Positions 9,033 through 16,365 of a DNA stretch of 34,637 nucleotides are shown piece by piece. A program made the position numbers and the translations under genes. Origin of the DNA: an uncultured Clostridia bacterium (GTDB lineage Bacteria; Bacillota; Clostridia; TANB77; CAG-508); assembly GCA_934168355.1 (NCBI GenBank), contig CAKPNI010000016.1, forward strand, positions 1 to 34,637, in the 5' to 3' direction. How positions within the stretch are numbered: position 1 is the first letter of the stretch; every line of letters begins with the position of its first letter. Under the pieces are notes generated by a model, which saw only the letters and a program-made list of their open reading frames with translations, was not told where the DNA came from and searched no databases.

Positions 9033-9063
9033 ATTTATCACTCTCCACTTTAAATTTGCAACT

Positions 9064-9092
9064 ATAATATCATACAAAAGCAGTTTTGTCAA
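9064..9092 (-). promoter_or_regulatory. lexA promoter with a palindromic operator candidate in the spacer
   Basis: On the minus strand, a perfect TTGACA (9092-9087), 17 bp and TATTAT (9069-9064) are seen. The dyad ACAAAA-GCAG-TTTTGT (9074-9089) overlaps the -35 and spacer, where a repressor would block polymerase. It is not the Bacillus-type GAAC-N4-GTTC box. Autoregulation by LexA is inferred from position only. Confidence 0.7.
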
Positions 9093-9118
9093 ACAAAATT
9101 TTGGATTTTTATATTATT

Positions 9119-10528
9119 TTATCTATAAGGTATAACCTTATATTCATTTTTCCCATCGAATTTTATCATAATTATTTTTGTAAAGTTATCTTTTGATGGC
9201 TTTCCTATTTCTTTTATTATTAAACTTCCCTTACAACTTCTTAAAGTATCAAATGTGTTCATAAATCCCATTCCTGTACCACCTTCATCTTTATGTGTAG
9301 TACTTGGCTTCTTGCCTAGATTTTCTAAGGTTTCTTTTTCGAATTCTATGCCAGAATCATATATGTATAATCCATAACATTCATCTATTTTTCCTAGTTT
9401 TACTAAAATACTTTTATTTACATTGTCTGTATGTTTTATGGCAATAATTGCATCTTTTATGTGGTCTGCTATTAGAATTTCTAATTGCTCTACCGTTATT
9501 ATGTTGTTTATTATATGATAAACATTTCCGGTTATTTGTAAGTTGATATCTATATTATTTTTTATACATTCTGATTGCATAAATTTTAGCATATCATCTA
9601 TTTTTTGTATTCCTGTTTTGGTTAATTCTTCAATTGGTTTTTTATATAGTTCCTTTGATAATTCTTTTATTTCTGCTGCTATTCCTATCTCTTTTGTGGT
9701 TTCTTCATTCATAAGCAATTGATTTAATTTGTACTCTAAAGCTTTTTGTTTGTGGGCCATTGAATGACTTCTTTTGCTAAAGTTTAAATTTTCTTCTTCA
9801 AGCCTTTCTATTTCTTTTTGCTTTTCTTGTATTTCATTGTTGGCTTCAGCTAGTTGTTGGAATAGTAATTTTTGTTTGTAATATACATTAAAAGATTTGA
9901 TTATAGTTATAGTCATTATTATAGAAAATATAACTATTCCCCATCCTACTTTATCAGACATATACAAATTGTAATTACTAAGTATCTCAACAGAAATTAA
10001 TATAATTGTACTTATATTTAATATAAAAACATCAAATAAATCATTAAATTTATCCTTACGCAAAAATGTAATTCCATTTTTAAGCCTTTTTATTTTTAAA
10101 AAATAATATAATATAAAAAAATACACTAATATTATGAAAATAAATGCCACGCTGTCACTATTTATACTAAAAAATACATTAGGAAACCCATTTAATATGA
10201 GTGACATAAAAAATATTATATTGCTTACTGCTAACGACAAAATTGTAATTATAGTAGTATATCCTATATTCTCTTTATTTAACTTTGTAAAAATTACTGT
10301 CAATAAAATAATTTGTAAAATCCTGCTATTTAATGTATTAATTTTCTCTCCAATAATAGTACAAATGCTCGATACAATTAAACTAATTATACCGTATTTT
10401 ATAGTTTTAATTTTATTGCTTTTATTATTTGAAAGCCTTAAATATATACAATATGTTCCAATATTAATAAATAGGATCTTCAAAAAATAAATTATAGTAT
10501 TAACATCATTATCACTTATAATATACAT
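9119..10528 (-). CDS. GHKL-type sensor histidine kinase (AgrC/ComD-like fold)
   Basis: The protein has 469 residues. About six hydrophobic segments occupy the first 210 residues, then a coiled coil (EANNEIQEKQKEIERLEEEN). The presumed phospho-acceptor region is RSHSMAHKQKALE (about residue 256), followed by a C-terminal ATPase with YDSGIEF (G1) and GGTGMGF (G2). The N-box region reads LIADHIKDAIIA, with Asp where the usual Asn is expected. The ATG at 10528 is chosen because GGGAG (10542-10538) is 9 bases upstream; one at 10537 abuts it. Multi-TM GHKL kinases often sense peptides. Its likely partner is the Spo0A-like regulator at 10853-11641; a tiny ORF and two terminators lie between. Confidence 0.85.
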   Translation of the reverse strand: MYIISDNDVNTIIYFLKILFINIGTYCIYLRLSNNKSNKIKTIKYGIISLIVSSICTIIGEKINTLNSRILQIILLTVIFTKLNKENIGYTTIITILSLAVSNIIFFMSLILNGFPNVFFSINSDSVAFIFIILVYFFILYYFLKIKRLKNGITFLRKDKFNDLFDVFILNISTIILISVEILSNYNLYMSDKVGWGIVIFSIIMTITIIKSFNVYYKQKLLFQQLAEANNEIQEKQKEIERLEEENLNFSKRSHSMAHKQKALEYKLNQLLMNEETTKEIGIAAEIKELSKELYKKPIEELTKTGIQKIDDMLKFMQSECIKNNIDINLQITGNVYHIINNIITVEQLEILIADHIKDAIIAIKHTDNVNKSILVKLGKIDECYGLYIYDSGIEFEKETLENLGKKPSTTHKDEGGTGMGFMNTFDTLRSCKGSLIIKEIGKPSKDNFTKIIMIKFDGKNEYKVIPYR

Positions 10529-10551
10529 AAAAAACATCTCCCATATTTATT

Positions 10552-10580
10552 ATTATATAAAAAAACAAGGAGATAATCAA
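10552..10580 (-). promoter_or_regulatory. Promoter of the GHKL kinase, overlapping a terminator
   Basis: On the minus strand, TTGATT (10580-10575), 17 bp and TATAAT (10557-10552) are seen. The -35 lies in the distal arm of the hairpin at 10568-10601, so the kinase can be transcribed separately from the genes upstream. Confidence 0.5.
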
Positions 10581-10601
10581 TATAATTGTTGATTATCTCC
10601 T
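10561..10601 (-). terminator. Terminator before the kinase gene
   Basis: A perfect 13-bp stem (10568-10580 with 10589-10601) surrounds an 8-base loop. The minus strand continues TTGTTTTTTT. It ends whatever transcript covers the small Trp-rich ORF. Confidence 0.8.
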
Positions 10602-10607
10602 CATGAA

Positions 10608-10658
10608 TTATTTCATCCAACGGCTTACCCATTTCCAAAATGCATCATAAAAGTTCAT
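10608..10658 (-). CDS. Tiny aromatic-rich peptide ORF (16 residues), unknown
   Basis: The ORF reads MNFYDAFWKWVSRWMK, with three Trp, two Phe and one Tyr in 16 residues. GGTGA lies 6 bases and AGGA 11 bases before the ATG. An in-frame ATG at 10682 would give 23 residues. It sits alone between the response regulator's terminator and a second terminator, just upstream of a peptide-sensor-type kinase. A signal peptide, a leader peptide or chance are all possible. There is no Cys, so it is not an AgrD-type cyclic peptide. A longer frame starting at 10832 is unlikely because it begins inside a terminator. Confidence 0.35.
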   Translation of the reverse strand: MNFYDAFWKWVSRWMK

Positions 10659-10708
10659 ATTTTTCACCATCCTTTCCATATCGCTCTGTTCAAATCTGTA
10701 CTTATAAA

Positions 10709-10752
10709 ATACCATCAAACTACCGAAATCTAGCGGTATTCTCTGATGGTAT
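10709..10752 (-). other. Two-tier stem-loop upstream of the tiny ORF
   Basis: An outer 9-bp stem (ATACCATCA 10709-10717 with TGATGGTAT 10744-10752) encloses an inner 5-bp stem (TACCG 10721-10725 with CGGTA 10734-10738). No T-run follows, so it is not a terminator. It may be an RNA element of the transcript carrying the small ORF, or a protein-binding dyad. Confidence 0.45.
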
Positions 10753-10780
10753 AAATTAGCGAAAAATGAAAAAAAATGGT

Positions 10781-10817
10781 AAAAAAATAGAACGCACATT
10801 CGATTGTACGTTCTATT
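10781..10817 (-). terminator. Terminator of the Spo0A-like regulator gene
   Basis: Arms at 10786-10798 and 10805-10817 pair over 13 positions (one G-T), with a 6-base loop. TTTTTTT follows on the minus strand, 36 bp after the regulator's stop codon. Confidence 0.85.
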
Positions 10818-10852
10818 TTTTGGTTTATCCACAAATCAAATTGTAAATAAAC

Positions 10853-11641
10853 CTATATTTTCTTTTTTATTCTATTAACATAATAATATATAAACTCCAT
10901 AGGAGTAGGAATTCCGGTATCCAAATTTATTCTTGCTGTATAATACTTCACTAAATCATCAGGTGGAGTAATATTCCAAGCATGTATTATAGCATTTTGG
11001 ATTCCATTCGTTATAGTAGTTGAAGACTTTTTATATTTGCCCACCAAATACTGTATAACATTTATTCTATTGCTATCATCTTGAACCAAATATAAAATTG
11101 CATCATGAATATAGTCTCTCCCCTTTAACTTAGCAGTAACACCAATTTGTTCTAGCTCATCATTAATTATATTAGAAATTTTAGCTTCTTCATCTGCCAA
11201 GGCTTCCTCTATTGGTGTTTCTCTAAAATTAACACTTGTTTTTCTCAAATTTATAAAATTATTCAATACATGCTCACTAGAATATTTTGGATTATCCTTA
11301 TACATAATTATATCTACACCAGTTCTATGTAATATATCATATGTTCTTTTAGAATTTACATGTGTTGTAACAATTACGATTGGTTCATAGTTCAAATTCA
11401 ATTTTCTTAAATTTGATACAAAGTCCAATGAATCAATACTTCCTGTTGCACTATTATTTAATTCTAAATCCAAAACTATTCCTTCAGGATGTTTTGTTTT
11501 TACAAATTTTAAGCCCTCTACATCTGAATCAGTTATTGCAACAATTTCAATATCTTCTCTATTCTTTACACATTCAATGAATGCATTACAGTCATTCATA
11601 TCGTCTTCAATAATTAAAATTTTCATAGGTTTAATTTCCAT
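10853..11641 (-). CDS. Spo0A-like response regulator (receiver plus Spo0A C-terminal domain)
   Basis: The protein has 262 residues. The receiver domain starts MKILIIEDD (E12, D13, D14), with phosphorylatable D58 in IVLDLEL and a later MYKD lysine. The C-terminal half (GVTAKLKGRDYIHDAILYL, NGIQNAIIHAW, PTPMEFIYYYVNRI) follows the Spo0A DNA-binding domain. The ATG at 11641 is chosen because AAAGGAG is 8 bases upstream; ATGs further up lack a site. Its neighbours are a kinase and an XRE regulator rather than the usual spoIVB context of spo0A, so it may be a paralogue. Whether it controls sporulation cannot be told. Confidence 0.85.
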   Translation of the reverse strand: MEIKPMKILIIEDDMNDCNAFIECVKNREDIEIVAITDSDVEGLKFVKTKHPEGIVLDLELNNSATGSIDSLDFVSNLRKLNLNYEPIVIVTTHVNSKRTYDILHRTGVDIIMYKDNPKYSSEHVLNNFINLRKTSVNFRETPIEEALADEEAKISNIINDELEQIGVTAKLKGRDYIHDAILYLVQDDSNRINVIQYLVGKYKKSSTTITNGIQNAIIHAWNITPPDDLVKYYTARINLDTGIPTPMEFIYYYVNRIKKKI

Positions 11642-11769
11642 AAAATTTTCTCCTTTCACATATATTATAATTTTTATACCATAATATCCCATTAATTACC
11701 ATATATGCTCATCATTTTTTTCTATTATTTTGTGTTTAATATATTGTAAAATTATGTCGAGGTGATTTT

Positions 11770-12123
11770 ATGAGTAAAAATTTTGATATAACTGCAGAAA
11801 AAGAAGAACAAATTTTGCGTGGTAAGAGAATTAAAAATATTAGGGAAAATGAACTTAGACTTAACAAAACTGACCTTGCTAAACAAATAGGTATCTCGAG
11901 CCAATTTTTAGGATTAGTTGAAGATGGAAAAGGTAATCTTTCTTATAGAAGTATAAAATTACTTAGAAACTTAACAGGTCATTCGGCTGATTTTATTTTG
12001 TTCGGTTTAGATGATAGTGTTTTAAATACAACTAAAATATTTTTGCAAAGATATGAAGAAAAAGAGCTTATGGGAGCATTGGATATGCTTAAGGAATTAT
12101 GTTTTGTTTTGGGGCGAAAATAG
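11770..12123 (+). CDS. XRE-family helix-turn-helix regulator
   Basis: The protein has 117 residues. An HTH_3 domain spans about residues 18-75 (KRIKNIRENELRLNKTDLA, IGISSQFLGLVEDGKGNLS), followed by a short helical tail that may dimerise. GAGGTGAT is 3 bases before the ATG. It is divergent from the Spo0A-like regulator with 128 bp between, so it is a plausible regulator of that cluster. A TGTCGA resembling a Spo0A box overlaps its ribosome-binding site, at one mismatch to TGTCGAA. Confidence 0.85.
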   Translation: MSKNFDITAEKEEQILRGKRIKNIRENELRLNKTDLAKQIGISSQFLGLVEDGKGNLSYRSIKLLRNLTGHSADFILFGLDDSVLNTTKIFLQRYEEKELMGALDMLKELCFVLGRK

Positions 12124-12150
12124 ATGACATTTTGGTCATCTATTTTGTTA
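12118..12150 (+). terminator. Terminator of the XRE gene
   Basis: AAATAGATGAC (12118-12128) pairs with GTCATCTATTT (12135-12145) around ATTTTG, followed by a T-rich stretch. The stop codon lies inside the stem. Confidence 0.75.
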
Positions 12151-12169
12151 TTATTTATAAATTAATCTC

Positions 12170-12217
12170 ATTTACAACCGTGCACACATTTTGCCATTTT
12201 GAAGCACAGTTGTAAAT
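12170..12217. other. Long-arm stem-loop between convergent genes
   Basis: ATTTACAACCGTGC (12170-12183) and GCACAGTTGTAAAT (12204-12217) pair at 13 of 14 positions around a 20-base loop. No T-run follows on either strand, so it is an atypical terminator or another structured site at the 3' end of the FAD oxidoreductase gene. Confidence 0.5.
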
Positions 12218-12220
12218 ATA

Positions 12221-13801
12221 TTAAAAACTATATTCAAACAATATCCTTTCCGCCACTTTCATCCCATCCATAGCAGCAGACATAATTCCACCAGCATAAC
12301 CCGCGCCCTCTCCTGCAGGATAAAGTCCTTTTATTTCACTTTGAAAATTATCTCCTCTAACAATTCTAACAGGAGAAGATGTTCTAGTTTCAATTGCTGC
12401 CAAAATACAGTCATCATCTGCAAAACCATCTATTTTCTTATTAAAATTATCAAAAGCCTCCTTCAAGCTTTGCGAAATGAAATCTGGTAATATATCATTT
12501 AAATTTGTCAATCTATAGTTTCCCCTAAATATTGGTTCAACACTTCCTAATCTTTCATCAACTTTATTTTCTCTAAATCCTTTTAACGTTTGAATAGGAA
12601 TATTTCCACCTCCAACTTCAAAAGCCTTTTTCTCCAATTCCTCTTGAAACTCCAAACCGCCAAAAAGTTTATCTTTAAAATCACTTGTGGTAACAGTTAC
12701 AACAATTGCAGAATTAGCATTTTTTGTATTTCTACTATGATTGCTCATACCATTAATTGCAAGCTTTCCCTCTTCTGAAGAAGCATTTACAACATATCCA
12801 CCAGGGCACATGCAAAAAGAGTATACTCCTCTTCCATTTGATGCATGATATGTTAATTTGTAAGGGGCTGGTGGAAGCATTTTGCTATATTTTCCATATT
12901 GTGAAATATTTATTTTTTCCTGTGGATGCTGAACTCTAACACCTACAGCAAAAGGTTTGGCTTCCATTGGTACTTGATTTTTATTTAACATTCTAAATGT
13001 ATCTCTTGCACTATGTCCAATTGCCAAGACCAAAATATCAGTTTCAATTTTCTCGTTATTATTTATCTCTATATTTTTTATATTTGAATTTTCAATTTCA
13101 ATATTTGTAAGACATGAATTATATCTTATAGTTCCACCCATTTCTAATATTTTATTTCTTAAATTTATGATAACATTTCTTAGTAAATCAGTCCCAATAT
13201 GAGGTTTATTTAAATACAAAATTTCTTCAGGAGCTCCCATTTCTACAAATATTTCAAGAACTTTTTTATTTCTTCCATATTTATCTTTTACCAAAGTATT
13301 TAACTTCCCATCAGAAAAAGTGCCTGCTCCACCCTCTCCAAATTGTACATTCGATTCTTTGTTGAATATTCCATCATTCCAAAATCTTTCTACAGTCTTT
13401 ACTCTTTCTTCTATTTTTTCTCCTCTTTCTAGGAGAATTGGTCTATATCCAAACTTTGCAAGCATATATCCGCAAAAAAGTCCTGCAGGTCCAGAACCAA
13501 CTATAACTGGTCTATTTTTTAATTTTATATTGCCTGTAGCTTTAATTTCATATTCCTTGTTTATAGCTTTACATATATCTTTTGATTTGTTCTTTCTTAA
13601 TATTTCTTCTTCATTTTGAACTTCTACATCTATCTCATAACTATAAACAATTTTCTCTTTATCTCTTGCATCAATTGATTTTTTTACAATTTTGTAATCT
13701 TTTATCTTGTTTTCTTTTACTCTTAATTTCTTGGCACATTGTTTTAAAATTTCCCCATCTTCTGTATCAACCATTACATTTACTTGCCTTACTCTAATCA
13801 T
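12221..13801 (-). CDS. FAD-dependent oxidoreductase, COG2509 type
   Basis: The protein has 526 residues. An N-terminal segment of about 95 residues precedes the FAD-binding Rossmann motif VIVGSGPAGLFCGYML and the second glycine-rich strings GEGGAGTFSDGKLNT and LAIGHSARDT. The C-terminus has YPAGEGAGYAGGIMSAAMDG, as in uncharacterised NAD(FAD)-utilising dehydrogenases. The substrate is unknown. The ATG is preceded by GGAGG. The next gene upstream, another flavoprotein, ends 10 bp away, so the two are probably cotranscribed. Confidence 0.88.
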   Translation of the reverse strand: MIRVRQVNVMVDTEDGEILKQCAKKLRVKENKIKDYKIVKKSIDARDKEKIVYSYEIDVEVQNEEEILRKNKSKDICKAINKEYEIKATGNIKLKNRPVIVGSGPAGLFCGYMLAKFGYRPILLERGEKIEERVKTVERFWNDGIFNKESNVQFGEGGAGTFSDGKLNTLVKDKYGRNKKVLEIFVEMGAPEEILYLNKPHIGTDLLRNVIINLRNKILEMGGTIRYNSCLTNIEIENSNIKNIEINNNEKIETDILVLAIGHSARDTFRMLNKNQVPMEAKPFAVGVRVQHPQEKINISQYGKYSKMLPPAPYKLTYHASNGRGVYSFCMCPGGYVVNASSEEGKLAINGMSNHSRNTKNANSAIVVTVTTSDFKDKLFGGLEFQEELEKKAFEVGGGNIPIQTLKGFRENKVDERLGSVEPIFRGNYRLTNLNDILPDFISQSLKEAFDNFNKKIDGFADDDCILAAIETRTSSPVRIVRGDNFQSEIKGLYPAGEGAGYAGGIMSAAMDGMKVAERILFEYSF

Positions 13802-13811
13802 TTGGAACCTC

Positions 13812-15038
13812 CTATTTTACATTACTTCCTGCAATCATGCCTGTAATCCAAGCCCACTCTAAATTATATCCTCCACAGTCTCCATCAACATCTAGTGTTT
13901 CTCCTGTTATAAATAATCCATGTTCTTTTCTCGACTGCATTGTTTTTAAATCTATTTCTTCTATTGGAACACCACCTGTACATACTTGTGCTTTATCAAA
14001 AGAATTTGTTCCGGTAATGTTTAACTTAAATTTTACAATATTTTGGGCTATTTTATTTTTTTGATTTTCTCCTAAATTATTCCATTTTTCGCATGGATTT
14101 ATATTCGATAGTTTTAATAAAATATTTACTAATTTAATATTTAAAACTCCCTCTAAAGCTTCAGTCATGTTTCTATCTTCTAAAATACGATTTCTACTAT
14201 TCATCCAATTTATAAATTGATTTTCATTTCTAATTTTCAATCCATCTAAAAAGTTTATTTGAACCCATTCTTTTTTGTTTGCTTCTAATCCTTTTGCTAC
14301 TCTTCCACTTAAATTAAAGACACATATTCCACTTATTCCATAATTTGTAAGTTGAATTTCTCCAATCTCCCCAGCTATTTCCTTTCCATTTTCATATAAT
14401 TTTACAGAAACATCTGCTCTTACACCTTCCCAATCTTTTAAGAAATTTTCTTCTGCTTTTAATTGTACTAATGCTGGAAGTGGTTTATTTATGGTATGTC
14501 CAAATTGTTTGCAAATTTTATAGCCAAAACCATCAGAGCCTGTTTTTGGAGCTGCTTTTGAGCCTACAGATAGTATAACAATATCTGATATAATCTTGTT
14601 TTGTCCTTTAATAATTGTTTCAAATTTTTCGTTCTTTTTTATTATGTCTGTAACTTCTGAATTCGTTTTTATATTTACTCCTTGCTTTTTGGCTTCTGAT
14701 ATTAATGCCTTTTGAATACTAATCGCTTGATTTGAATATGGGTAATAATATCCATTTTTTATTTTTGGCTCAATTCCTATTTTCTTAAAAAAACTTAATA
14801 TTTCTTTTTGATTTTTTTCATTTAAAACTTCTTCTAATTTCTCGTAATTAGAACTCCTATAATGGTTTAGATTTTGGTCTTCATTCCAGAAATTACATCT
14901 TCCATTACCTGTTGCTAGAATTTTTTTACCACATATTTCATTTTTTTCAATTAGTGTGACTTCATTTCCTGCTTTTTTGGCATATATTGCTGATATTAAA
15001 CCTGAGGCTCCTGCTCCTATTATTAATATTTTTTTCAA
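13812..15038 (-). CDS. HI0933-like (YhiN/COG2081) flavoprotein
   Basis: The FAD motif LIIGAGASGLISAIYAKKAG is followed by the family hallmark CGKKILATGNGRCNF, a mid-protein SVGSKAAPKTGSDGFGY, and the C-terminal ETLDVDGDCGGYNLEWAW. The physiological substrate is unknown. The TTG at 15038 is chosen (408 residues, MKKILIIGAG) because AAAGGAG lies 6 bases upstream. An in-frame ATG at 15059 would contain that site, and a repeat element starts there. It forms a pair with the downstream COG2509 gene. Confidence 0.88.
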   Translation of the reverse strand: MKKILIIGAGASGLISAIYAKKAGNEVTLIEKNEICGKKILATGNGRCNFWNEDQNLNHYRSSNYEKLEEVLNEKNQKEILSFFKKIGIEPKIKNGYYYPYSNQAISIQKALISEAKKQGVNIKTNSEVTDIIKKNEKFETIIKGQNKIISDIVILSVGSKAAPKTGSDGFGYKICKQFGHTINKPLPALVQLKAEENFLKDWEGVRADVSVKLYENGKEIAGEIGEIQLTNYGISGICVFNLSGRVAKGLEANKKEWVQINFLDGLKIRNENQFINWMNSRNRILEDRNMTEALEGVLNIKLVNILLKLSNINPCEKWNNLGENQKNKIAQNIVKFKLNITGTNSFDKAQVCTGGVPIEEIDLKTMQSRKEHGLFITGETLDVDGDCGGYNLEWAWITGMIAGSNVK

Positions 15039-15054
15039 TTTCTTCTCCTTTTGA

Positions 15055-15113
15055 CACATTAGGACCGGTTCTTTTTGTGCCTTTTACTCATTGAGACCGA
15101 TTCTTTTTGTGCC
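15055..15113. repeat. Tandem short repeat element, two copies
   Basis: GACCGGTTCTTTTTGTGCC (15063-15081) recurs as GACCGATTCTTTTTGTGCC (15095-15113), 18 of 19 identical, offset 32. The first copy is flanked by short complementary ends (CACA/TGTG). The core GGAC(C)GGTTCTT also occurs in the element at 26949-26977. The rest of 15114-15266 is AT-rich leader DNA. Confidence 0.7.
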
Positions 15114-15266
15114 ATTCTTTATTTTTCTAATATTTTTTACTTTTCTGATAATACTATATTTACAACTTATGACCAAATCATGCCTGTAAGTACGTTTAAA
15201 TAGACTATTTTCAACATTTTTCTTGCTATACTTTTTATATATCAAAATAATTGAGGTGATTTTTTA

Positions 15267-15503
15267 ATGACATTATCAGATGCTGTTCGCAAACGTATAA
15301 GATATTATTTGGATTTAAATAATATGTCTATATGGGCACTTTTCAAAGCTTCTGGAATACCACGCTCTACTTTGTGTGCATTTATGAATGGTACAACAGA
15401 ACTTATAAAATTAGATACTTTACTACATGTTTGTGAAGGTTTTAATATAAGTTTAATAGAATTTTTTAGTGACCCTGTATTTGACGAAGTTGAACAAGAC
15501 TAA
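15267..15503 (+). CDS. Small XRE-type helix-turn-helix protein
   Basis: The protein has 78 residues and is almost entirely one HTH domain (DAVRKRIRYYLDLNNMSIWA, KASGIPRSTLCAFMNG, LLHVCEGFNISLIEFF). GAGGTGAT precedes the ATG by 6 bases. It is monocistronic, with its own terminator. Like the XRE gene at 11.8 kb, it runs opposite to the surrounding minus-strand genes. The target is unknown. Confidence 0.82.
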   Translation: MTLSDAVRKRIRYYLDLNNMSIWALFKASGIPRSTLCAFMNGTTELIKLDTLLHVCEGFNISLIEFFSDPVFDEVEQD

Positions 15504-15513
15504 TTCTAAAAAT

Positions 15514-15549
15514 AAATATCTTTTCGAATTGTTTCGAAAAGATATTTTT
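15514..15549. terminator. Bidirectional terminator between XRE and sortase genes
   Basis: A perfect 15-bp stem (15514-15528 with 15533-15547) surrounds the loop TTGT, with T-rich flanks on both strands. The sortase stop codon lies at its edge. Confidence 0.85.
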
Positions 15550-16291
15550 ATATTGCTTCTGCCTGTACTATTACTCTTTGTTTACTATCATCTGTACATG
15601 TTATTAGGGTAACTATTTTTTTACCATTTGTTATTTGACTTGTACAGCTTGTATCTGTTGGGTCTACTGTATATTTGTCATATACTGAGTATTTTAATGT
15701 ATTATTATTTAAATCTGTTATTTCTATTATATCCCCAACTTTTAAAGTTGGAACTTTGCTGAAAAATCTTTTGTTTCTGTAATTATGTCCTGCTATACAT
15801 AGGTTTCCTATTTCATTAGGATTACTTCCCCAGAATTTGCATACAGATACTTTTAGTAATGCATCACTTGTTTCTGATAGTATTGAATAATCAACATTTA
15901 TTGATGGTATTTTTATTTTTCCAACTATTTCATATGTTTTTCCATTTGATGCTGTATATGTATTTTTTATACTCGAAAATGTTGACGGTGCTGTAATTGT
16001 GTTTTGTGTAGCTTCTTCAGAACCTTCTTGCTGGTTGTCATTACCATCTAATGCCATAATCCATACATCACTATCATTTTTCATTGTAGTGTTATCTGCT
16101 TCACTTGTTCCAAGTAATATTTCTTGTGAAATATCTGCTGTTTTGTTTCTATCGTATTCTGCATATGCGTAAAATGAAAATAGTACAACTATTAATATTA
16201 TTGATATTATAAAATTAAATTTGTACATTTTCTTTTTCTTTTTTAATTCTGGAGTTATATATATTTTTTCTGTAACTAGAATTTGATTCAT
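15548..16291 (-). CDS. Sortase family transpeptidase
   Basis: The protein has 247 residues. One transmembrane segment (about 24-44) follows a basic N-terminus, then a Ser/Thr/Glu-rich linker. The sortase fold shows catalytic His169 (CIAGHNYRN), Cys232 in the TLITC motif, and Arg239 (DDSKQRV). Sortases cleave LPXTG-like signals and attach surface proteins to the wall. The class is not certain; TLITC fits class A or D. GGGAGG precedes the ATG. No substrate gene is adjacent; the LRR protein at 1-2.7 kb is a conceivable substrate, but its C-terminus is outside the window. Confidence 0.92.
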   Translation of the reverse strand: MNQILVTEKIYITPELKKKKKMYKFNFIISIILIVVLFSFYAYAEYDRNKTADISQEILLGTSEADNTTMKNDSDVWIMALDGNDNQQEGSEEATQNTITAPSTFSSIKNTYTASNGKTYEIVGKIKIPSINVDYSILSETSDALLKVSVCKFWGSNPNEIGNLCIAGHNYRNKRFFSKVPTLKVGDIIEITDLNNNTLKYSVYDKYTVDPTDTSCTSQITNGKKIVTLITCTDDSKQRVIVQAEAI

Positions 16292-16365
16292 ATATACCTC
16301 CCTCTCTTTTAATCTTTTTATATTATAACATTTTTTTAGATAAATTGAAATAGCTAAATTAAATT

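Noticed and set aside
9084..9093. TTTTGTCAAA resembling a Spo0A box at the lexA promoter
   Set aside because: It coincides with the perfect -35 hexamer read on the other strand, so chance is the simplest explanation.
10659..10832. Longer 74-codon frame upstream of the 16-codon peptide
   Set aside because: Its start lies inside the terminator of the response regulator gene and it has no ribosome-binding site.
11755..11761. TGTCGA next to the XRE start as a Spo0A operator
   Set aside because: One mismatch to the 7-base box and overlap with the Shine-Dalgarno make it weak. It is mentioned only in the gene entry.
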